Below, in pieces: positions 49,981 through 61,608 of a stretch of DNA of 64,000 nucleotides. The notes under the pieces were generated by a model, which was given only the letters and a program-made list of their open reading frames with translations, had not been told where the DNA came from and did no database searches. The position numbers were made by a program, and so were the translations under genes. This stretch comes from Odiellus spinosus. Lineage: Eukaryota > Arthropoda > Arachnida > Opiliones > Phalangiidae. The stretch's first letter is position 1, and each line of letters starts with the position of its first letter. The stretch lies in assembly GCA_963920705.1 (NCBI GenBank), contig OY987226.1, forward strand, positions 5,148,501-5,212,500. Direction: 5' to 3'.

Positions 49981-52900
49981 CGCTCCGAAACTGAACTAAA
50001 ATGTTCGGACTCGGACAGAGTATGTATAGACCGAGTAGTGCATACGTTAAGCGCCACTAGTGGTATGGTCCGACTTGCACTAGTGAACAGAGAGAGCTGT
50101 GCTAGGAACAGTACAAGAGTGTGAAGGCTTATCGTTGTAAAGGGGCTCCACCCCCACGTAACTTTTATAATATACGATCTAAAGTGAAGATTTCTGTCTC
50201 CCCCTTTTCGCGTAAAATTTATGAATGGGTTTCAAAACTTTATTTTTAGTCTTTTTGGACGTACCTACAAACCTTAATCGTTTTTCAGGGGCAGGGCATT
50301 CTAGATATATAGCTAGCAACTAGACGAGTGAGTGTTCGAAGGAATTAAGTTGTTAAAAACTATTTTTTATTCCTATTTAATTTAACATTGTCTATCATTA
50401 CGCTTCAGCTTTTCTCATTTTAACAATTCCTTTTGAACAAAACCATGGGAAATGATTTACAATATCATATCCTATCTTTTCCTAATTAAAGTGATTATGA
50501 CACAGATTTCACACATTTCCCAATGAAAATTAAAAGCAGGTTCGAAGAGCAGACTCTTGAGAACTCAGGTTGGGCCCGTAGCCAAAAAAGAGGGGAAATA
50601 AATTCTGCCTCCTCAAATATAATTGAGTTTTGTCCCTTAATGATCCCTTACAGAAAGCTAGTACCCAGTTAATCAAAATAGTTCAACTATTTTAACTATC
50701 AAAATTGAAATCCAAGTTCACAAGAGTTTTAACTCAATTAATGCCAACGTTTTAAGGACAGGGGGATCCCACCCCATCCCTGTCCATTGGCAAAACCTAC
50801 GAATGTAAAATTGAGCGGTAGACATTTGCTTTTATTCTGGCCCCTTAATTTCGTTCTATGAATTGTTTCTTTTTGGTTACTTTTTAGTTGTCCACTGTTG
50901 TCACTTAAATTTTTAAAGTTTCTTAAAAACGCGTCCATACAAACGTGTAAAATTTTGAAGATGTTTAAATAAAAGGCTACCAAAAATAAAAACTGACCAT
51001 GACGTTTAGTTTGGCGGTTTTGGCCGGGATCCTGAGTCATCTGATAGTCCCCCCTCCAAAGAAAACTTACACTGACAAAAGGGCGAATTCGATAAAATCA
51101 ATTGCTTCTATTGAAATTTCTTGGTAAGAAACTCTATTTTCATTTTCCCTGTATTTGGGTTTTTACAGGGATAAAATACGGATAAGCTGTAGGATTTGGT
51201 GCATTCCACGAATGGCCGCCAGCTTTTTTACTTCTCTTATATGATCCTAAATCTTTTAACTCGAGTATAGTTAGCTATAAATTTAATATGAATTACACCC
51301 ACGCTAAATCTTCAAAGAGAAACGTTATTGTAATCTTTTGTTGAGAAAATTTAATTTTTAAAAATACCCTGCCGAGCTAAAAGGCCAAGATATTATATAT
51401 TTCATATCAAAGGGAGTATTAAATACTGTGGATGCCTTTTTTCTCATCCGAAAACAACGCTTAAGACTTTACACTCCATAATAACACCTTCTATAATGGT
51501 TTAAATTTAGCTAGTTGCATTAATTCAGATGCCGTTTTTGTAGGATTACATTGGGTAGAAAGTTTAGAAACGTATTTCTTTCTCAGACTTTTAACCTCAA
51601 CATTTAGCCTATTCTCACGGAATTCTATGATTTGTCAATTTTAAATTACGCTAATGATGGTAGAGACCAACTATTTATGAGTTTCCCATTCCATTCTCGC
51701 TCAGTGTATCTATTTGTCATGGTGAAATTCGCCTTGATTAAGAAATTTAGCATTCAGACACTGGAAAGAATCATATTCATATCTAATATGTTAGTTTCCT
51801 ATGGGAGCACATTGAAATGAAAAGTAAAACTGACGTCACGAGTATGTAAAAACCGATTTTTTTTCAATTTCTACAAATTATAATCGAATTGGACAATATC
51901 CGAATCAAGTACCGGTTAATAGAAGCGTCACTCTTTGTTTACCGTGTAAACATTTGTGGTACAACCATTTTCATTCGTATTCCCTTTAATTAGAGGGTTT
52001 TTCGAGAAGGAATAAAGATTTTTTTAAGAAGTTTTAACCTTTAGGTTGTTGGATGAACTGGAATTAATAAACCTTATAACGATCTATATCAAGTCTAGTA
52101 ATCAAAATGACTAAATTACGGAAGCATTTCTGGGCCAAGAATTTCCCGGCTTTAAAAGTGAAGGGATGAACTATACCTTTCCCCAATAAAGCTAAATGAA
52201 TTTTACCCTCTCATGACGGGCGGTTCCCTTTCATAAATATCGCCAGCAATTCTCGAGATTGGCGGGAAGAGCCTTTTTTAATATCAGGTGGAATTCCACA
52301 CATTCTTCCGGCGCCAAAACTTTCTTACTTAAAGATTGGCGGCTTTTTATTATTATTAAAAAGAGACGGACGATCCGATCGTTATGGCGATAATAAAATC
52401 ACTTCTATAAATAGTAAATTAAGAAGTAAAGAGTCTCCTAATTGAATTATTAAATACTAAGAATAATGAAACAAGGGATACTGAACCCTTAAAGATGTAT
52501 AATTAGTAGTTAACTGAACGCAAAACTGTGCTAAGACCCTCAATGAAGTTGTTAGTATTTGCAGGGCGACCACGGAAATTTTTTAAATATTTTAAAGGAA
52601 ATATATAATTTGTTTTAGAGAAGTACAGTAAAAATATATGAGCAATTTATGTAAAGAATAAGGAAAGAATAAATGAAGTTATTAAATGGAAAGCGTGTTT
52701 ATGGTTTCAAATACTTGATATCAAAGTCGTTTGTTTTGTACTTTTTCGCGCCTTTTAATTTTTGCACTTTTGGCGGGAAACTGCGAGCTATTTGACGGAA
52801 AAGTGAAAACGTAATTTCCCGCCAAAATATTAATTCAAAATTCTATGTTATGTTAAGGGGAAGGGGGATTACATACTTCCTCCTATTTACTTCTGATATT

Positions 52901-55900
52901 ACCCGTGTCGACCAAAAATAAGCCTCGAATGGCTGCGTCCAGGTAAAAGGATCTTTACCTTTTCAATAAATAAATATGTCTGTAGTATAAAAATTTAATT
53001 AGGCTTAGATGCAATAAACTTTAAACTCTCGAGATTCTGTCTGGTTACTTCCATTGAGTTGTGAATATTTAAACTGGGGAGTTCCTTTTCCTTGTAACAA
53101 TTTTACAGGAAGTCGTGAAAAAACCCCTTTCCCTCGCGAGTGCTTTGAGAGCCAAACCCGAATGCCTTACCAAAGGTTAGAGTGTCATATGATAGCGATT
53201 ATTCATGGGGCGCCAAACTCAAATTTGCGCTGCATATTCCCTCCCAAATCGCCTGAAGACGGACAAAATACTCGAGTACAGCGAGTTAATATAAGAAGTC
53301 CGCTGTCAGTTTAATGAATTAGATAGTCAGCGACGAGAATTTTAACGTTAGTAAAGCTTTTATACTTCGCCACAAAGGAGTTAGTTACAAACTCGTTATA
53401 GTGTCGAATTACCACTCCTTAAAACTAGCTACCTTAATTAACATCCTATTTATAGACGTAATTTAATCTCTGTTAATTAAATTTGGAGATTTATACTGAT
53501 AGAAACGCTGAAATTGTGTATCAAATAGCACTAATCGAGGAAAATAATTATGACGTTTGCACCACATTTAAAAAATTCGCATATATTTCCAATTCCTATT
53601 ATTCATCGAAAAGCATTTCCATATATAAGAGTTTTCATCCTGTATGTCGGCTTCACCCAGATCACCGAAGCGCGACGGAAGGAACATTTCTACAGGGGCT
53701 CGTAGGAAATACACGCGAAGGTCTAATCCTAAATGTTGGCTTTGCTCTAGACACAAACGAAGTCTAACTCATTGGTTTAGAGGTTCCGATCGTGAACAGA
53801 AATGAAATAAAATGGCTTTGAAAAATAAGATGCTTTCAAAAATATAGGCTCAAATGTTTCTTCGTTGAAAATTAGGTCTAGAACTAAGGGAATATTGGCT
53901 CTATCTAGGGCCACCTTTAAAAATTTATATTTTTTCTTCTTGACTAACTTTTTAGCTACTTGGATTCATTAAAAGACGCCTATCAATGATCAATTATCTT
54001 AATTTTTATAATTTGAAAACTATTATACAAAAATGGCCGAAATAATGATCTTTCTTTAAGCCTTTTTTAATTAAAAACGCGCGTGTTTTTACGCACGTGT
54101 AGTCCACATGGCTAAAAATGAAAATTATTTTTATTGGCGTCTGATAATATTCTTGACATAAAAATCGCCTCATTCCTACTCCATTGTTAATCATCCTTGG
54201 TTTAATGCAAAGCGTTTGTAATAACAAGGAGGATCAGAGAAGGAGAGGAAATGTGGGGCTGCGTTGAGCTAGAGAGAGAAGAGCCAACCTCCCACTCGGG
54301 TGGAAAGGGGGGATAGGAAATTCTCGAGGTAAACTGTTGTCACGTGGTCGCTAACTAGCGCGTCTCATAAAGGATTCGTTTTACCCACGCGACAACATTT
54401 TACCACGAAACGTCTCTACCCCCGTTCTCCCAGAGTGGGAGTTTAGGCCGACGCAGTAGGAACCGCGCCGTCCCCACATTTCCTCTCCTTTTCTGATCCT
54501 CCTTGGTAATAAAAACTATCGCGCTTTGAGTTTAATATAAAGCCGCGCGTTTGTAATAAAATCTCGCGCTTCTATTCTCGTTTTCAAAGGGAATATAATA
54601 TGAGAAACTTGGCATCCCGAAAAAATATTCCTTTTCCCATATAGATAACTATGGCTCTCCCTTTAGATTTTCTCCATGATTTTAGGAACCTGGACCTTTT
54701 ATAAGAACTGAAAGATGAGTTTTAAATAAAATTCGGAAATGTATAATAATATATAATTCTATTTTTTTTTTTTTTAAATATAATCATAGACTTGGAAGTT
54801 TCATTTAAAATAATTACATCAATTTACAAGAAAACTAATCACCATGGAGAAAAAAATAAAAAGGGTGAGCCAGACTAAAGGGGTGATTTGGAAATGGTAA
54901 AATTTCTTGAACCACCGACTACTTCTGACGTGGTGGTATGAGAACGACTATTATCGAAGGAAAACTCGCTCCTTTTCTGCTCAAAAGATAAGAGCACAAG
55001 GCAAATGACTCCACTTTAACTAGACCAGCTTTTGTCGCGAATATTCTTAAAACCCTGGGATTAATGAAAGAATTGGTCTATTTTGTGGATTTTGGTCACC
55101 ACTAGTGGTGGGGCAGGTAATTAGCTATACCCACCCTGCTAAATTCAAACCATTGATAATACTTTTTTAAACTTCTATTACATAATTATTCATTATTTAA
55201 TGACACGCAATGTCATACAGAGAAATATGGCTCGACAGGCGGACAAATATGATCATTTTTAGCGCTATTTTGTTATAACTGTTAATTTTCCAAATCAACA
55301 AATTAAAGGCTTTAATAAAAAAGCCCGCACAATTATTATTTTGTATAGGTACAAGGAAAATTCAGGTGACGTACCGATATAATAACTATAACGTAAAATG
55401 GAAATATCCCCATCATCTTTCCTATCATTAAACATTTTATTAAATACAACAAGTGATTATTCCCCCTATTTTTTCTGAGGCCTATTTTGCCATTTTTCCT
55501 TTTTTTTTTTTTTACAAAATAGAGTAAAATATTTTTAAACTAAAAATATTATTCGCAAATTTTATCAATTTTGAAAGATTGTAAAAGTGGGCAACCTATA
55601 ATATTTTTATTTATAAATGTATTTAGTTTTCGCGGGTACTTTGGGCTAGAAAATAACAAATTTTATACCCTCGTTTAATTTCCCATTTTAAATAAATATA
55701 TATAATTATCTACTAGTTTAACTTGATTTAGATGTTCAATTGATTTAGTTATTAACTACCTAACTGCTAAATTTTAAAAATAAAATGTTTCTTCTTACGA
55801 GTACTACCCACTTTGTAGATTCCCTATTCTCTAAAAACGCTTGAAAATCTAACGATTAACATTTATTCAGAAGTAAATACTTTCCGATTTATTTTATTGA

Positions 55901-56232
55901 TTTGTAATTTTTCATATTATTATTATTATTTTTTTTTTTTTGGATTGTAAAACTCGTTAGATAATAGATTAGGGATTAGCTTGTATTTTTAGTATCACTA
56001 GAGAATAGGGTTCACTCAGTGGAATTTTTAATCTTAAGCCTGTATTTTACTCTCTTTAAAATGATAAAAAATTATGGGCCTACCTGTCTTTGTTTCTTTT
56101 TTTTTTTTGTTGAGATTATTATCCCGAGATTTTCTTGAATTTTTACTTTTCATCAAAATAACTCACAATCCGTAGTTTCAGCCGTAGAAAATGGGTTAAA
56201 TACTCGATTTTACAAATATTTCGTTCTTATCC
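49981..56232. other. Intergenic region between Tbh and the REPS gene
   Basis: No gene recognised in 6.2 kb. It contains a partial dispersed repeat (about 51650-51900), a complete fold-back MITE (54225-54505) and long T runs near 54755, 55500 and 55928. Frames at 50738-51040, 53054-53314 and 53483-53767 match nothing known. Confidence 0.55.
54225..54505. mobile_element. Fold-back MITE, 281 bp, with perfect 7-bp target duplication
   Basis: Starts CAAGGAGGATCAGAGAAGG and ends with the inverse, CTTTTCTGATCCTCCTTG. The arms stay complementary for about 34 bp (to AAATGTGGGG) and pair again inside (GGTAAACTGTTGTCACGTGG against CCCACGCGACAACATTTTAC). The flanks are GTAATAA at 54218-54224 and 54506-54512. 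No coding capacity. Confidence 0.88.
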
Positions 56233-57804
56233 CTAAGAAGTAGAATTTTTCATATGCTCTAATTGAATCTCGAGAGCAATTCGCTCTGCCATAATTTCCG
56301 ATAGTTCTTGATCAAGCTCACCATTCATCCTATTTAGCTGCGCATTTCTTTCCTTGTGCATTCGAATGACTACTTGAAGTTCTCGTTTTTCGTGAAGGGT
56401 ACTGGTAGCGCTGGAGACCGACGGCGCAGAAGAATATCTCTTCTTTTCGTGTTCTGACTCAATCATTTCGGAGCCAGTGGTAGCTTCGTCTCTAACTGCG
56501 GATGTGTTGGTTCGAGAGGGATGTTGATCGTTAGTTAGGATAGACGAGCCTCCTCCCATGTTAACGTCAAAATCGAGACTGAGAGACGAAGTGGCTTTAA
56601 CATTAGAAGAGGTCGGTTTACGATAGACTTCGAAAGCTCCCGCGGCGCTAGGAGATATGCGTGGCGGCACGGCGGGTGGAATTCCGGAGTGAGAAAATTG
56701 CTCGCTTTTTCCTATCCTATTCAAGTCTAACGAAGAACTTCTAGTGTGATTTCTCTTTGGTCGAGGAGGAGGGGGTGGTGGAGGTTCCTTCTTAGGTCCT
56801 TGCAGAACCGAGGCGATTCCTGATACATTCGAACTATTGAAGTTTCCACTTGATTGCGTTGTTAAGGGGACGTGAGTGACGTTGGATACGTTTGATCCGG
56901 TGGAATGAGACGAAAACGGTGCTGAATCAAAAGCGCAATCTTTATGCTTATCATCGGCGCCATTGTGATGGGGTTGGAAATCCGGGGTTAAACGTAAAGG
57001 AACTGGGTGCAAAATTTGAGGATCTTGCTCGACCGATGCGGCCGAAAAATCAAAATTAACAGGCTTGGCACCGGGCGAAGATACGGTACTAGTGGGCGAC
57101 TCTTGGAATTTAGTCCATTCTTTATTTTGAGGCGAAAGCTGCTCGGTTGGAGAAGCGGGTTTGGAGCTTTTTCGTGGTTGGAAAATTAAATCAGCGGTTG
57201 AAACAACCGCCCCAGTTGGGACTATCGCGGGTTTAGGAATAACCGGTACGAGAGAAGGGGGTAAAGTTTCTGGTAAGTCAATATTATTTCTACGTAAAAC
57301 TACTAAATGCATGGCCGTGCAAAATTCCGCTAAACTCAAGGCACCGTCTTTATCCGTATCAGAGAGCTGCCAAATTTTTGACAGCTCGTGTACTGGCAAT
57401 TTTGATTTCTCAAAAAATTCCTTCGCCACTCCTCCTGATATTTTCTTCGTTAAATCGGGTTGCATTTTACTAAACTGTTCAGTGTAGTAAACTTCTTGTT
57501 CATTGTTTATCGTCCATATTTCATTCTCATCGTCACTAGAATGCCTTTCGCTGCTCTCTCCTTCTTCATTACCTAAAAGATGATCATGATCAGAATGAGC
57601 AGATTCGCCGTTAGGGTCTTCCTGATGAAAAGACATCCACTTCCTTTCTTTAGGGCTTCCTCTTTCGCACGGAGAAGAATTCTGAGAATCAGTTTCCCCA
57701 ATTTGACCAACCAATGCTTGATATTGAATTTGGGTAATGTGGGGCTGCAAATTTATCTCTTGGTTATTTGCCGCAGCGTTATTTAAAATAGGTTTGGCTT
57801 CCAT
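56233..57804 (-). CDS. REPS1: REPS1/REPS2-like EH-domain protein, single uninterrupted exon
   Basis: REPS proteins bind RalBP1 and couple Ral and growth-factor signalling to endocytosis. One 523-codon frame runs from ATG 57804 to TAG 56233. It has an acidic Ser-rich N-terminus; one EH domain at about residues 93-185 (WTINNEQEVYYTEQFSKM, AKEFFEKSKLPVHELSKIWQ, and an EF-hand loop DTDKDGALSLAEF); a proline run PPPPPPPRPKRNHTRSSSLD matching REPS1; and a C-terminal coiled coil (LNRMNGELDQELSEIMAER). The frame is open for nine codons above the ATG to a TGA, with no nearer Met. Vertebrate REPS1 has two EH domains; only the one resembling the second is here. It has no intron, unlike its neighbours. 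Either 5' exons were missed, the first EH was lost, or it is a retrocopy. Confidence 0.88.
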   Translation of the reverse strand: MEAKPILNNAAANNQEINLQPHITQIQYQALVGQIGETDSQNSSPCERGSPKERKWMSFHQEDPNGESAHSDHDHLLGNEEGESSERHSSDDENEIWTINNEQEVYYTEQFSKMQPDLTKKISGGVAKEFFEKSKLPVHELSKIWQLSDTDKDGALSLAEFCTAMHLVVLRRNNIDLPETLPPSLVPVIPKPAIVPTGAVVSTADLIFQPRKSSKPASPTEQLSPQNKEWTKFQESPTSTVSSPGAKPVNFDFSAASVEQDPQILHPVPLRLTPDFQPHHNGADDKHKDCAFDSAPFSSHSTGSNVSNVTHVPLTTQSSGNFNSSNVSGIASVLQGPKKEPPPPPPPRPKRNHTRSSSLDLNRIGKSEQFSHSGIPPAVPPRISPSAAGAFEVYRKPTSSNVKATSSLSLDFDVNMGGGSSILTNDQHPSRTNTSAVRDEATTGSEMIESEHEKKRYSSAPSVSSATSTLHEKRELQVVIRMHKERNAQLNRMNGELDQELSEIMAERIALEIQLEHMKNSTS

Positions 57805-58336
57805 ATTGTTAATCCTATTCTTAAAATTGTTAATATTTATTTCAAGAACGATGAACCGTCAAAGGTAAATCAAATGTCACTTTCGCAGCGTACGAAGGTT
57901 AAGTGTTTGAAGAATAAAAGCATTTTTGTTTATGTTATCCGAGTTTAAAGGGCTGAAAATAACATTGCGTTCTTTAATTATAGTGCAACAAATTATAATA
58001 CCGGTTAATTTAGATAAGAAATTAAGCCTAAAATTAATCATTATCATTTCCCCTTCTAGTTTTGGAACTGACAACAGGGCGTTCCAACCAAGGCTTAGAG
58101 CCGGTAACAAGATATGGTTGATTATATACCCTAATCTGATTAATTATAGTATCCCTAAGTTGTGAAAATACGTACTTTTATGTGTAAATAATATAACAAA
58201 ATCGCATTAAAAAGTAAACTTTATAATTAAGTCTAAAAAATTGCAAAAACAAATAACAACGAAACTCACTACGCTCGAGAGTCGAGATCGGCGAAAAATG
58301 GCCTCGAATTTCGAAATATTTTTTAAATTTCATTCT

Positions 58337-58350
58337 CCAGCAGATGGCGA
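58337..58350 (+). promoter_or_regulatory. Putative CTCF site between REPS and RPL28
   Basis: CCAGCAGATGGCGA matches the CCASYAGRKGGCR consensus at every position. Motif match only. Confidence 0.55.
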
Positions 58351-58427
58351 AAAAGTTCGCGTCTTAAAATCAGCCTTGAAAATAAGTTTTTGTTTTTCGT
58401 CTAGTGGCTAGTGCTTGGGAGTCGATT

Positions 58428-58540
58428 CGGGACCAGATCTTGGTATCTTGAATAACTAAACTGATCCTAGTAGGTAGTAGTTCACCATAATATATTTCTA
58501 AAATATTAGAATTAATAAACTAGTCTCTGGATCAGTAACG
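58428..58540. repeat. Dispersed repeat copy 2 (TGGTATCTTGAATAACTAAA)
   Basis: Shares 23 identical bases (58441-58463) with 31866-31888, within GGGACCAG and CTGGATCAG boxes. Confidence 0.55.
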
Positions 58541-58933
58541 CTCAGAATTTTAATTAAAAATTTGGTCCATTTCTAGGCCTGCTTAAAATTGGCAAAGAAA
58601 AAAAAAAAAAAAGGATCATTCATATCGTCATAAGCGGCCATTTTTCCCTTGTCGTTGATAGTCCACGTGGTGCGTCTTCGGGACATTTAAATACAGGTAA
58701 ATTTTCCTAATTTTTTAACTCAAATTCATAGAACAATTGAAAAATAAAAGTATCTCAAAACTATAAAATTTGTTTCGTTATAAAATCTGATCCACAGAAC
58801 ATAGAAACATCGTAAAAATCTACTCTTAGGTAAGCCTAAAATTCCAGCAACACGCCTATGCGATTTTACTCCAGTATGTCCATATGCATAATTAACATCT
58901 AATGTTATTAAATTACTTTTAACTAGCTTTAAA

Positions 58934-59614
58934 ATGTCTGCCGATCTGCAATGGATGATCGTGAGAAACTGTTCCGCTTATCTTATTAAAAAGCCCAACA
59001 TCGGAAAACATTTCAGCACTGTAAGTTGACCCAAAATGCTTTATTTTAAGAAAAAATGCAGATTGATCCCCTCTTTAAAGTATAGTAACCACTAGCCAAT
59101 GACACAGATCTTACCCGTACTATACTGGATTATATACTCGAGGGAGTTGGTCTGATGTTTTATCACCTTATTTTCCCTACAAATTAATTGTATTAACATT
59201 TTCCGAAGGACCCATTAAACCCCAAAAGCATCCACACTGGGCGGTATTGTGGAACCATTCACAAGAAAGCCCTGACTGTTAACCCTCATCCCAGTGGAAA
59301 GGGTGTAAACTTGGTATACAAAAAACGACGCAGTATGTACATTATCATTATTAAGGCTCTACAAATCTTTTGGGAAAACAATTGGTTAATGTTACTGTTG
59401 TTTTCCAGTGCATCAGAAGCCGGCGAAGAACATAGTCACTGTCTCCCTAACTAAAGGATCGAGAAAGACTATGACTTCAATTAAAAAATTTATCAATGCC
59501 AACCGTTATAGACGAGATTTGAAAATGTTAGCATTGAGAAGAGCCAGCGCTATTCTCAAGAGTCAACGTCCTTTCGTTTCTAAAAGGAAAAGCAGTCCTA
59601 GAAAAAAGGAATAA
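58934..59614 (+). CDS. RPL28: Ribosomal protein L28 (eL28) of the large subunit
   Basis: Cytosolic 60S ribosomal protein. Three exons close in frame to 138 residues, close to the 137 of human RPL28: 58934-59020, 59209-59332 and 59409-59614. The protein opens MSADLQWMIVRNCSAYLIKK, continues GRYCGTIHKKALTVNPHPSG and KGVNLVYKKRRM, and ends with RDLKMLALRRASAILKSQRP and a Lys/Arg/Ser-rich tail before TAA. The phase-1 junction of exons 2 and 3 creates an ATG codon (A|TG) across the splice. An AATAAA-like signal lies just downstream (AATAAAAC near 59640). It is divergent from the REPS gene. Confidence 0.96.
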
Positions 59615-61608
59615 ATATAAATGTTAATTTGTAAACAAAATTAATAAAACATTCTTTCTCCATGAAACATTTCAATTCTTTTACTTTTAATTTGAGAAAC
59701 GGTTATACTAGATTTAACAACAATGTTTTCCTAATCACATTTTCTACAAAAAAAGACTCAAAATATTTTTAGTTTTGACTAGATGGAGAGCGTTTCTTAA
59801 AATACTTTTAAAGCGTGATCACGAAAACACTAATGGTTTTCTTGAATTTTTCTCATAACGAGCAAGCTGTTGAATTTTAATCTTTAATTTTGAAACTTTG
59901 AATGGGCTTAGACTTCGCGTACCGCAAAAAATTAAATATTAGATTAGGGATAGTAAAGGGGTTTCTTGGTTTTCGTTTATTGCTCGTTTGTCGTTGGAAA
60001 AAGTTGACCATTTTAACATCAACAATTTTTAATGAGGATTAGTGTCCAAAAGAGCTAGAAACCTTTTAGAAAAGTTTACAAAATGTATTAATCAGACCTC
60101 CTAACCTGTTATTTAATCGTGTTAGCGCTAAACTGCAATATTTTCATATTTCTCAAAAGTATGATTGAAATTGTTAAAAATTTGTTGAAATTGGTGTTCT
60201 AGCTCTTATCGACCACAACCTGCGATTTCCCGATTATAATATTAGCCAATCGTTACGTGTAATGCTCAAATGGTTAAATTCCTACAAACAAACATTTCAC
60301 ACACGGAATTTTTACTTTTGATCCATCTTGTAATATATATTAACGATTTATAATTTGTCCCCCATAATCACATTATAACCATTTTTTAACAACACCGAGG
60401 GTTTGAAAACCCGTGAGAATCTTTAAATTTGATCAAAATTAAGCCAAATATTACGTTAAACTCGGAACTAGACTATAATATATAATAATTAATAGTCTTA
60501 TTATATACACAAATATCTCATTGTCAAAATTACAGGTATATATATCTCGCAAATATTATTACAAACTAAAACTATCTCTAATTATTATTCCGAATTAAGT
60601 GTTTTTCGAAATCTATTTCGATAAAGGCAGCCTTTTTTTTTTCTTTTTTAAGTTTCGCCTTTTACTGTTTCACAGCAACCTTTTTAGGGTTAGTTGGGGC
60701 AACTGGAGCTTAAAGAATTCATGATCTCGAAAGATCCAATCAGATTGTATTCATTTAAGATACGCCCATGACTCAACATCTTTTTCACGGGTGGGTGCAT
60801 TTGTTAAATCCTATCACATGGTCGTGACACCCCTTTGATTGGTTCTTACCAGCTGACCAATTTCTTAATCTCTAGTGTCCCTAGCAAAGCCTAATAAAAC
60901 TAGGATCACGAATAAGGCAAATATTAAAGTTTTATTCTAAAATTTAAAAAATGAAAATATTATTATAAGTGCTGTCATAAGATTAACCGTGATAAATTGT
61001 TTATTTTTTAAAAATATAAAAATGAGAAACACACTCGAGTGTGGGTGTTCGAATGATTCGAAAAAGTTGCGAGGGGGGAAATGTAACCGGCAACTGGGGG
61101 GAAAAAAGAAAATGGGACTCTAAACTGAACTACGTTTTATAATATAATTTATAATACAATATATATCTCCGTTAGAATTAGAATACTTTTGAGAACGAGG
61201 AATGCTTTTTAGTAACCATAAATAAAGATTATTTTCATAAATATTCAATAGCATTTTTGTGACTGATATTGTCGCGAAATCACCGAGACTGGTGGTGTAA
61301 CGGAATAAAATTATTTAACGAAGTTAATTTAACATGTAGATGTTTTTTGGTCAAAATCCTTTAACTACCTAACCAAAAAATCTATGTTTGTTTATAAGCG
61401 ATAAAGAGTTGGGTTTTTGTGGTACTTAAATTTCGACACACAGATTCGCTAGCTTAAACATTTATGAATAATGTTTGGCAATGTATTTTTTAAATGTATA
61501 TAAGATCAGGTAGCTTTTTATCTTCCTAATTATTAAGTAATTCTATAGTGATAGTATTAAGTTTCGTTAAATTTCCAGTCGTCTGTTTGGTTTTTGTTGG
61601 ATATCAAT
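59615..61608. other. RPL28 3' flank and STXBP1 3' untranslated region
   Basis: Two kilobases of AT-rich sequence with no gene recognised. Much of 60900-61608 may be the STXBP1 3' UTR (inference). Confidence 0.5.

Larger units (their letters stand above)
57805..58933. promoter_or_regulatory. Divergent upstream region of REPS (-) and RPL28 (+)
   Basis: Contains a CTCF-like site (58337-58350), a dispersed repeat copy (about 58428-58540) and an A run (58599-58612). The pyrimidine-rich TTTTTCCCTTGTCG near 58640 could be the RPL28 start, as ribosomal protein genes often start in such tracts (inference). Confidence 0.55.

Noticed and set aside
50051-50063. GCGCCACTAGTGG above Tbh, and GCGCCACTAGATG near 25081, as CTCF sites.
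   Set aside because: Both lack one base of spacing relative to the CTCF consensus.
53054-53767. Plus frames of 86 and 94 codons and a minus frame of 62 codons.
   Set aside because: Unrelated to each other, no known family and no flanking exons.
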